From: Annulohypoxylon bovei var. microspora | Taxonomy: Eukaryota > Ascomycota > Sordariomycetes > Xylariales > Hypoxylaceae | Assembly (NCBI GenBank): GCA_022836615.1 | Contig: MU405229.1 | Location: 124,001 to 188,000 of the forward strand | DNA: 64,000 nucleotides | Reading direction: 5' to 3' | In this document: positions 54,320-64,000 of the stretch, in pieces | Layout: every line of letters starts with the position of its first letter | How positions within the stretch are numbered: the first letter of the stretch is position 1 | Notes under the pieces: model-generated | Databases searched by the model: none | What the model was told of the DNA's origin: nothing | Seen by the model: the letters and a program-made list of their open reading frames with translations, nothing else | Program-made: the position numbers and the translations under genes

Positions 54320-55293
54320 ATTTGTGAATTATCAATCGTGGGATATCTATTATAGGCATTAATCAATCTTGACTGTCTTCCAATATTTCCGAGAGCGGGG
54401 CGGAGATACCCAAGGTCGATACCAACGGCCAGCAGCCCTTGATCCGAGCCTGGAAGTAGAATGTAGTTTATGACTGATAATTGACATGTTGAGAGATAGT
54501 GGATCAAGTAAGAAGAGAACTGTAGGAATTATCTAGAGCGCTTAAAACTTCCAAGCTATCTTGTGATGACATCAGAATGATAGAAAGGGAGGACGGGGAG
54601 CTACTAGAGGGATGTGGTGAAGTAGGCAAGGGAGATCCCTGTTAGGAGACAATTTTAACCTCCAAGAAAATGTAATCCCTATTGCATGAATAGTAACACA
54701 TGTATTTATTCTTATTAAAATGGGACTTACCCCTATTCTACGGAATACTTCCGCCTAGGATTAGTAACAGGTGTGATTAATCCACGTGGTTGGTTGCCAT
54801 ATTTAACGCCGGGAGGGGGTAGAATGCTCTAGCCTCCCTAGGAGCATGCCATTAATCCATACGGAAAAAAGGGGATACCTACCTACTAATGTGCCTAGGT
54901 AATTAAAATTTTAACCACACGAATCGGCGATCACAAGTTCCAGAGTTAGGGGGGCATCATTATTTTTATTCATTGCGTAGTTCCTAACAGTAAGATCGAA
55001 CATCGACCTCGCAGAAGAGTGTCAGACAAGATGACCCCTACCGACCTATAGTAGTGGTAAATGGGTGGGTCATCTCTTCTTATGTTATTCTGTCTCAAGT
55101 AAAGGAAAGGGGGAATGGGGGGTTTGGAAAGGAGGGGATAGTACAGGTGCCTGTAGCAGGCTATTGCGCGCATATATGCACAACGACAGAAAAAGGGATT
55201 TCGCAACGATTTACCCTAGACTCAGAAAAGATCCGAGCCTGTCGTGTTCCAGCATTAGGTCGAATCGCCAAGTACATCCATTCCTTCATCGTG
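54320..55293. other. intergenic
   Basis: Upstream of the kinase and downstream of the helicase gene. No gene or RNA recognised. Confidence 0.5.
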
Positions 55294-58200
55294 CTACACA
55301 CCGAACACGATTTTATCGTCAATCTCTCCAACAGGCGTGCCGCAATGCGGACACTTAGCCTCTTCCATCGGAACCTCGCTGTCTACAGCGGTAAACGGGT
55401 GACCGCGAACGCAGGTGTACCAATGACCAGCTGGAGTGAATTTTCTGTCCATCGCTCTGTAGATAGCGTGCTGCTCTTGCGCCAGCATTCCACGATAGAA
55501 CACACCATGAATGAGCATGTTCTTGACGGCATCTAGCTCCTTTCGGAGATGTGTGGCCGATGGATATTCGCGGACAATAGTTTCCGCCTCAGAAATATGA
55601 TCTTTGGCTTCAGTTACCATGTCGTGGGATACACTGACTCTCTCTTGATCAACGCGTTCCTCGGGGTTACCAACCTGCTGAACAAGTGCGATGAGTTTTG
55701 CAAAGAAGATGTGTCCTTCTGCCTCTTGAACGACATACCCGGTCGTCTTCGCCAACTTGATCAGTTTCTCACACTCCTCAATTTGTGCTGCCAACCCAAA
55801 GTGTATTGTTCTAGAACTTCCCGGCGCCTTGTTTCTCAACTGTAGAAAATCACTTAAGATCACAAGGTAGCTGCGGAAAAGAGTGGCTCGCGCCATAAGC
55901 TCACCATGGGTATAAACCCGAGATGAGTCGAGTTTCGTTTTGTCAGTTACACCCTTAGCGCGGAGAGCTTTCTCAACAAGACCAAATACTTCGTTATATG
56001 GTCTCTCTTCGTCCATAATACGATCCATGCGAGAGAAGATATCGAAGTGAAGGGAAACGATCCGGGAGTATCGATCTTCGAACTGCTTGAAAATTGCCAT
56101 TACGTGATCCCATTGATCAATTCCCATTTTGAGGTTGCCTGCTTTGCCAAACACCTTGCGGAGCTGTTTAGAATTCACCGCGTGCGCATTCTCCGGATTC
56201 TCGAGTCGTTGTTTCTCACGAATAAGATATCGTTCTAGCATAATCGCCTCCGCATGCGACCAGCTGATGAATTTCTTGGTCGACTCATCTAACAAGGATT
56301 GACGGACTAATCTTCCGTACCGTGAAATGTTTCGTAAGCTTCCTCGGCATTTTGGACAGGCTTTGATAGTAGTGCTCGAAAGAGGCTTGGGCAACGGCTT
56401 GATGGCGACAATGCTACTATCGAAAGAAAGCTCATAGTAGTCAGACATGTCCAATTCAACATCCATACTTGATATTGTCATCATGTGGCCGCAGTCAGGG
56501 AAGATGCAGGGGTCCTCATCTAAGTCGACGTCACGGTATTCTCGTAACTTGACCGTGTCTACTACAGTGCTCTTGATGTCTTCAGATGCACAGATCTGGC
56601 AATATTCTGCATCTGGGCAAACCTCTCCACAGAGAGACGGACCTAAACATCATTTTCAGTATTTGTTATTTCCATATAACGAGTAGGTACCTAATTAGCA
56701 CTTACATTGATGACCGCAACGTTGTAGAACCTCCCTACAACGTTTGGAGCAGGGGATCCAGTCGCAAGGCGCCGCACACCTGTTGTAGATTAGCATCGAC
56801 ATGACATATCGCATATAATAAACTTACGGCATGGTGCAACTTCTGTGGACACATCCAGATGAACACCTCTCCTGCTTACAAGGGGGACACCGCTCAGTAC
56901 ACTTCTTGTGGCATCTTCTATGTTCGCATTGCACCTCGCAAGCCTTCTCGCAGGGCGGACATTCTTCGCCTGGATGGCACGGTTGATCACAGACGTGATT
57001 ACAATTGTTGTATCTTCGAGCACAAATACTCATGCATTGCTGGTGCAATTCCTTCACAACTCTGTCACCCTCGCGGATTTTGCAGTTTTTGCAGACACCT
57101 GGACATGTATGCCCGCATGATAGAGGAAAGTCACATCGCGCGAGACAAGTTATGTCGTTACTAGCGATATCCTCGTTGCAGGGTACCTCTACGCCGTGAT
57201 TACAACCCGGTATAGGTCTCTTCACGCGTTGGCGACATTCAATCTTGCCAGGCACCATAGTCTGCCAGCATGTGGGCGAGATCAAGAAGTGGCCACAAGG
57301 CAGAGAGAGTTTTTCTCCTTCCAGTATAGTTGAGCAATTCTCTTCACAGGGTTCCCCGCAAGGGTTTGGACAGCCGTGACCACACTCTTCCTTCAAGAGT
57401 GAACACTGCTTCTGGCATTTGGCTGCCTTGTGTAGTGGTGCTGCGTGGCACTTGCTGGAGCAAGTATGACCACACTCAAGAATCTGGAGACATTGGGCAT
57501 TGCAACCTGCCTCTGGGGACAATCGGGTAAAGTCGTTGAGATTTGATACTTCGATGAGCGTGTCTTTGTGTCTCGGACATTGTAGTGGAAGTCTAATGCC
57601 GATATTTTCGCTCTCCTTTAGCATATCGATGACTTGCGACCACATCTCAACTTTGTCGTACGTAGTAGAGTTTCCGAAAATATACATCCCATGCTTAGCT
57701 CGTGAAAGGAGGACGTTAATTCTGTTCGTGGTCTTCATGAAACCGCATTGACGATCCTCGTTGCTTCGTACTAGGGAGACCACAACGATCTTCGCTTCCT
57801 CTCCCTGGAAGTTATCAACGGTTGCTAGTCTTAAACAACTTTCTAAGTCCCGTTCGTAGACTTTAGGACCTACATCGAAACCTTCACTGTGTAGATCCGT
57901 AAGATCCTGGTCCTCAACGACAACTTCAAATGATTCTTGGAGTCTGTTGCTTAATTTGTGCAACTGGCCAAGATACGGTGTGATTACCGCAATATCATCG
58001 TGAAGATAGACACCTTGACGCACGAGATGGGATACAAATGCGCAAACCATCTCGACCTCAAAGTCGTTGGTCCGGGACGTATCCGTAGGGTGATCCGGAT
58101 CAGGTGTCGTTTCGGGTTCTTCGTGGTCAAACCAGTAGAGTCGTCTCCTCATGCCAACCACCTCAGGGTAGTCACCAACTTCCCCCGAGTCCTTTAGGTC

Positions 58201-61200
58201 ATGGTACAAGGTATCTATGATTAAGCTAGAAATTGATGGATGCATTCTCCTCTGAATTTCGAGCATATCAAATGGCAGTCTCAAGTCGGTTGGCCGAGTA
58301 GGTCTAACAAGCCTCTCAAATAGCGATACATCTAAGGCGTACCTCTCCCCATTGGGGTTTACTACAGATAATTCGTAGTTTCCAATATGGGGACGCAGCT
58401 GTAGGTGATCTCCGACAAGGATGGCGTGTTCTACGGATGGGAGCAACGCTGTTAAGATGTGGCTTTCCAAAACCTCACCCGCTTCCTCACAAAGTAGAAC
58501 TTTAGTATCGAGCTTTCGAAGCATTTCTAAATTCTTGGCCAAGCCTGTCGTTGTTACGCCAATTATATCGGCATCTCCGAGCACGCGGAGGTCCATCTAT
58601 TGAAGTTTTGTTAATAATCACAAACAGTAAAAGCTAGACTCGAAAGGTAGAGATAAAACTCAACCAAAGGAAAATATTGAACTTACTTCGCCAAAAATTT
58701 TATCGTATCTCTTCTTAGCGCGCTGATGAACGTTATGAAGAGAGATAAACTCATTCTCCAACTCAGTGACGACGATAGAAGCCCACTCCTTGCAAACCAA
58801 AGATCGTTCCTGTTGACTCAGGGACATTGGATCTTGGTTCTCCAATATATCAATCTCTCTAGCTTGGCTGTCTGATATTATACCCGCATCGATCCAGCGG
58901 CGGAAGTAAGTGCTCTCATCCTCGTGAGTAGCTACAGCCCATTCATCCTGCTCTGTGTCGAATATCGCGTCGTAGAAAGACGTCGCCTTGGTCTTGACGT
59001 ACTCTTTTGCTTTTTCGGAGATTACCAAAGTCTGTAGTCCTGTTATGAAGGCTTTCAACTCAGCCTCTACCTCACTCAATGCTGAACCATACATCCATTC
59101 AGTCTTTTTCTCAGATTTGGTGTGCTCTACCCTCTGTGCGATTTTTCGCAGGTTTACCTGTTGAAGGATTGACGACTTAGATCTTGAGCCAATCCGGATA
59201 ATCTGCTTCACTCCACCATGCCAAAGATTTTCAAGTAGCTGGTCTAGAGCGTGGTTGGTGCGACAGACGCAAATGATAGGTCCTATCTTTGCCTGTTCCT
59301 TATTTGCTAAGAGCACCTTCACGATTGCCTAGATTCGCTTAGTTAACAGATGTTCCGTACATAGAATATGGTTCAATAGATGTTTAATCGGACTTACCTC
59401 GCCAGTATAGCTTTTTCCCGTACCTGGAGGTCCTTGGATCAGGGCTAGACTTCTCTTCAATGCGTTCAGGACAGCTAAAGCCTGACCTTCGTCTAGGCTA
59501 GATCGGCTACATAACTCCCGGGGGTTCGGTGTGTTTTGGGGCGAGAATAATAAGTCGTCTTCATCGGAGGTAATACACTTCAGATTGAACACAAAACCAG
59601 GCTTCGTTGTGTACAAAGGAGGTGGAATAGTAGCTTGAACTGGGCCATCCGAAATTGGCGCAAGTAGGTTGATAAATGGAAGATCCAAAGTCTTGTAGAT
59701 ATGCTGGAGTGCCCGTAAAGTTGGTTTAAACGACGGCACTAGCACACCAGGAAATTCTACCAATGATCTTTGGGTAGATTGTTTAGATTGAAAGGCTCGA
59801 AGCAATACTCTGAGATCTGCATCGCTAGGTTCGGCTAAGCTCAAACTAACGTACGCAAAGTCCTTGTCACTATGCAAGTTATGCTTGTCGACGCTCGCGC
59901 CAGTACAGCTTCCTTTCTTGGTAACCCTATGTAGCGGATTGATCTTAGGTCTCACAGTGGATTCAGACACGACACAGAATACGGCAGTATTCCTTTCCAG
60001 AAAACAAACGAGAGCGCCAGTCTCCAAGCGCTTCGACATGCTCCACCAATCCTCACGCGCTTTACTTGCTAGTTTGCTTGCAAGCGGAGGTTGCTCAAGT
60101 TTCAAATGAAATTCAAGCCCAAGTCGACGTGTACAGGTAACATCAACAATATCCACGATGTTGTACGAATACTTCCGGATGTTGCTCTGTATGTTAGAGA
60201 TGGGTTCATCCTGGTAGTTTTCGAGAATTCGGAGTTCTTCACCGATGCATTTTTTCAACTGACCAACCGTATCTTCTCGAAGTAATCGAAAATGGCGATC
60301 GATCAATCCTTGAATTCCACGCAAATGCAGCGAGGATGAATCGTGTAATGGTCGGTAATCTTCCCGGGTCGACATCAGTTCTGACATCGTAGGTAAAATC
60401 CGGATCTTAGTTATATCTTTAGAGTCATTATCATGACGTGGACCCTCCGTCGACAGTGTTCCCGGACCATCTCCAAGTACGGTAAAGGTGGCATAATCGG
60501 ATAGCTGAAGGTTTGGAGCGGCATCTTGTGCGACTCCCTTTACATGATCAAAACGCCTTTCGATGTAATCAAGGTGTCTTGTCGCTTGTAAACTCCAGAA
60601 ACTACGGTGATTCTGATCAAGACCATCAATAAAGTCCCGCAGCTGACCGATCAATCGCGGAACAATTTCGCTATCGAGCGCTTGGGTGTTGCGGTCAAGC
60701 GCTTTAACTAGAATAGCGGTGCAGAGCTCCAAGAACTGAATCTTAGAGACATCATCGCCTTGCCATTTTGCGGCCAGGTTAATGAGGAATTTGAAGAGAA
60801 CCTCAAGTCTAGCTGCATTGTAGCCTAAGATAACACTGTAGATAGTTCCAGTGTGTACTTCTAAGATAACCGATTGAACTACTCGCGGCTCGGTGAGCAT
60901 CTTGAAGAACGGTTTGATGCAAGAATACCAGAGAGTGATGCGATCGGCATCAGTAGAACAGAACAAAATATGTTCATCGATCAACTCACGAACAGCAATG
61001 ACTACTTGGTCCGCCGCAAGCTCCGTAATCATCCTCTGGAGCGTGTCAAGATTACCTTGGGCTATGGTGTATGCAGTCTGGAAGAGCTGCGGGAGTCTGT
61101 TACCAAAGGAAGACGGTTTGTTTTTGGTAGCTTTTGAGATTAGTCTTCGCCATGTGCGATAGGACTCGTCTTGATCTTGGCCTATTTGACCCTGTCGGCT

Positions 61201-61442
61201 CAGGTGTAGGGATGATTGGGTGTCTTCAGCTCCGTTTCGTGTGTTCTGGAGAAAAGAAGCGTCGGTTGTAATGTGAGAGTATTTACATCTCGCTCCGTAA
61301 TGGCAACCGCCTAGGGTGCCGAAAAGTCGGCATTGTCCCTGAGGTTTTCTATGAATACCTGTTAGTATGACAAATTGGACGAAGAGCAGATGCGAAGAAA
61401 AGGTATTTTAATCAACATAACTTACGGCTCAGAAGGATCCAT
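55294..61442 (-). CDS. CCCH / SF1 helicase / NF-X1 zinc-finger protein (ZNFX1/Hrr1-like)
   Basis: Six exons (61426-61442, 59398-61348, 58687-59328, 56828-58596, 56706-56779, 55294-56642) give 1933 residues with agreeing phases. The 17-nt first exon leads into a CCCH finger (C12-x8-C21-x5-C27-x3-H31, CRLFGTLGGCHYGARCKYSH). The SF1 helicase follows: Walker A GPPGTGKS (645-652), motif II EEAG (907-910, CEEAGE), GDHLQLRP, VDNFQGEEAKIVVVSLVRS and the R-x-N-V-L-L-S-R-A motif. NF-X1 fingers (about 1230-1480) contain repeated CGHxC...C...C. A C-terminal RZ-type finger (about 1890-1925) reads C1895-x3-H1899, then Ser1906, then C1915-P-H-C1918. Relatives are human ZNFX1 and S. pombe Hrr1 of the RNA-directed silencing complex, so a role in RNA surveillance or heterochromatin is likely. 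Confidence 0.9.
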
Positions 61443-63440
61443 GGTTCCTCTGTGAGTTCTCCTAGCTGCCTAGAGTTGATGGAGGAAATGAATTTGCGAG
61501 AAGGAAGTGTGGTATTGATCAAAAGATAGAAGTCAAGCCTGATGCAAGTGGAAGGCTGGAGGTCCTAGGTTAGGTCCCTAGGAGCCTCCAACTTTTTATT
61601 TATAGCAAATAAACGTGAAGGTAGTAGAGTGTAGAGAGTGGAGTAGTGCGATGGGAAGTCGAAAGGTTGATGAAAAGTGAAGGATCAAGGGTGAAGAAAA
61701 AAGAGTGAAGAAAGGATGAAAATAATTTAATGAAGCACACTTGGGTATGTTTGTTTCTATGGGTTTGGGAAGCGATCTTGGGAGGCAGAAACTGATTTAG
61801 AAAAGCACTACCGATTCACGATACTTAATTATTACGGCCATCTATCTAAGAGGTAGAGTAAGTACGAAGTATAGAAATGGTGCAACTACCGTTCAGCTTA
61901 ACCTAGAATCTTGCAAACTCCCTTATCCTGGACTTGCTAATGGATTAGGGGTTTCGATAACAACCAATTTAAGAAACACTGTCTTCATAAGAGGGCTTCA
62001 GAGTACGTTTCGCTTCAGCTTAATCATAAAACTTCTTATATAAAGGTTTGAAGACTGCGCTGTTGATTATTTAAAAAGATAAATTAACATAATTTAGAAG
62101 TCGTGCGGGACCTATTTCAAATTGATATTAAATATGGGTAACTAGCTTCATTTCTTTGAAAAGTGTGTTTGAAAGCAATATTCTAACTGCCTAGGTACTA
62201 AAGACTTCGAGGATGATCATTTTATTTTATTTTGGAGAAAGATTACACACACTCCCTAAAACTAAGCTTCCGTATATTTAAGCATTAGTTAAGGGGTAGT
62301 TATGGTTTGTTTGTCTAACACATACTCATATTTACCTATGTACCTTGGTAAGTATTTATAATATAAATACTATAATATAACTATTCATAAGATATATACA
62401 CCTATACACCCCTTGAATATAAATATAGTTGATCGTGGCTCATTAATTTGGTATAAAATGTTAATAAAACCCGGAACCAATTCACATTGTTTCGGTGTAT
62501 TTATATAGGTAAAGCGGATATAACTATATACGAATAGTCATTTCACATGTGATCTAAACTACCATATAACATTAAGTAGGTATTAGTTATTCCAAAAAAG
62601 TGGCGGAGTTGAGTGAAACTTAATATTCGACGACTTTGCAGGATTTTCAAGCGTTAACAGTATTTGACAACATCCGCATGACCCGGAACAAGTAAGAATA
62701 TTTGATATTCGGGAAGTTCCTATGTTACTTATAACCTATCCCGCGCCGACGTTTTAACACAAATCGACGAATCTGCCTTGAGCTATCTCCGTTATGGCCC
62801 GGGTGGGGCCGCAGGCTCTTCTAAGACACTGCGGCTTCTTTTTGATCAAATGCGATGCCGAATCCGGATACACACTTCGGGGTCGTATGGTTATACTGAT
62901 GCCTATTCAAATCCCAAGAAATGCTTGAAACCCCCGAATCCTATCATTCCGCTAGTTTTAGCTCCCGCGTTGAGGCTGCGTTAGTAAAACGGCTACCCCT
63001 GATTGGCTACGGCTTACGAGCTGCGACCCGATGTAAGATGCTGATTGGTCAGTCCTAGCATTGAGCTGATAGCTATTTCTAGCGATATAATCGCCAAAAA
63101 AGGATCATTACTGACGAGCTAGAAATCTGCTACTAAACGCGTGGGAAATGCGCCGTGGTCCCGAGGTTAGACATCGATCATGAAGTCCTACAAACGTGAA
63201 AGCGAGATGGCGTAGCAAGGTCCATTCCTTCTCACATCTTCCTTCTCTTATTCTTCAAAATACTAGACAAAAGGTTACGCCTCAAACAGATCTCTTACTT
63301 ACACCGTAGATCGGATGAATCATTTTGCTTCAAAGTACCTACCGATAATATTACAGTAAATACGAGTCGCGGTGACGGTGGGGGTCTCCGGCCAAGAAAT
63401 AATCATAGAACATTATAAGTTGATCTAGTACGCCGTCAAC
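61443..63440. other. AT-rich intergenic
   Basis: About 2 kb, strongly AT-rich around 62030-62600. No gene I can support. It is the upstream region for both the helicase gene (minus) and the edge gene (plus). Confidence 0.5.
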
Positions 63441-64000
63441 ATGGAATCCAAAGAAGAGAAGACAAAGAGAGAACGAATCCAAACTCGTCCCAGCATAGAA
63501 CGTTCCCGGGCTATTTTCACAACTAAGAACAGTTCTAAAGACCACCAGCAATCCCAAAATACCGAATCCAGTATGAGTGGCTCAGAAAGTCAGCCGTGCA
63601 CCTTCGCAGATGTCGCAGTCTCTTATCGCATCTATGTACTCGACGACCTTCTTGCAGAGCCGCAGGAGATTGTCCACGACTGGAGCCGAAATCTGCTTTA
63701 CATAAGCCAACGCCACAGACAGGGCAACAATTTTGCACCTGTTGAACTATCGCATGAAATATCTATCTTTGACATCTCAGTTGGGGATATTACGTCTTCG
63801 ATTAACATCAGTCCATACACCGGTCCACACTGTATGGAGTTAGACGGATCATGTTCCTACATTCACGTTCACGTGGACGGGGGGACCATTTGGATCGACC
63901 CAGAGACGAGACTGGTAACCAACTTCGAACCAGCGCAGAAAAGGAGGCGCGAGGGGAGAACAAGCGAGGATTTCATTGCCGAAATTGACCTTAGATCTGG
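63441..64000 (+). CDS. unidentified protein, 5' part, runs off the right edge
   Basis: From the ATG at 63441 the plus frame stays open for all 186 complete codons to the window end, so it is truncated by the window and not by a stop. The start is charged (ESKEEKTKRERIQTRP). A second part reads FADVAVSYRIYVLDDLLAEPQEIVHDWSRNLLYISQRH, SIFDISVGDI, NISPYTGPHCMELDGSCSYIHVHVDGGTIWIDPETRLVTNF: beta-strand-like segments that suggest repeats of a beta-propeller, as in YVTN/NHL-type proteins, but this is inference from strand rhythm. No signal peptide. The opposite-strand frames are shadows. Introns beyond the edge cannot be seen. Confidence 0.6.
   Translation, partial: MESKEEKTKRERIQTRPSIERSRAIFTTKNSSKDHQQSQNTESSMSGSESQPCTFADVAVSYRIYVLDDLLAEPQEIVHDWSRNLLYISQRHRQGNNFAPVELSHEISIFDISVGDITSSINISPYTGPHCMELDGSCSYIHVHVDGGTIWIDPETRLVTNFEPAQKRRREGRTSEDFIAEIDLRS

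Noticed and set aside
1..64000. CRISPR arrays, insertion sequences or complete transposons
   Set aside because: No spaced direct repeats of CRISPR type, no transposase or reverse-transcriptase motifs and no long terminal repeats were seen; the genome is eukaryotic.

Overview
The window is nuclear DNA of a filamentous ascomycete, most likely a Sordariomycete. Genes carry short GT-AG introns (about 47-124 bp) with CTAAC-like branch sites. Intergenic DNA is AT-rich with frequent TAGGTAGGTACCTAC-type tracts. Families specific to filamentous fungi are present: Clr5, FSH1, Dal5-type MFS, WSC, BYS1, a hybrid histidine kinase with GAF domain, and an NFX1-type helicase. The genus cannot be fixed from sequence alone.

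Left part (0-30 kb), sparse and accessory-looking: a WSC-domain surface protein (488-1439), a conserved NTF2-like gene carrying two TAG codons (6020-6773), a secreted BYS1-like protein (7933-8385), a secreted S33/TAP-like peptidase (9420-11136), a cluster of three gene remnants (2OG-Fe(II) oxygenase, fungal transcription factor C-terminus, SDR C-terminus; 12031-13278), a basic protein ending in a CaaX box (13776-14537), a GMC oxidoreductase (15648-17804), a 7-exon MFS permease (20695-22731), an FSH1-type serine hydrolase (23073-23867), and two F-box proteins (25020-26747 and 28716-30060). Oxidoreductase, transporter and hydrolase next to dead oxygenase, regulator and reductase pieces suggest an eroded metabolic cluster; this is inference.

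Middle (30-36.7 kb): no convincing gene. It is a mosaic of micro- and minisatellites, pyrimidine-rich on the top strand to the left of about 32.6 kb and purine-rich to the right.

Right part (36.7-64 kb), denser and more housekeeping-like: a RING protein resembling the Topors family (36738-37796) diverging from the replication factor Sld2 (38235-39760), a small two-exon gene of 74 residues (40949-41239), a Clr5-domain protein (42238-44871), a PLP-dependent class V aminotransferase-like protein (45049-46347), a Ser/Thr-rich secreted wall protein with a Cys-rich module (46851-48698), a GAF hybrid histidine kinase (50394-54319), a 1933-residue CCCH/SF1 helicase/NF-X1 protein (55294-61442), and the 5' part of an unidentified gene running off the right edge (63441 onward).

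All exon structures were read by eye from splice signals and checked for reading-frame arithmetic. No homology search was possible, so family names rest on motif recognition.
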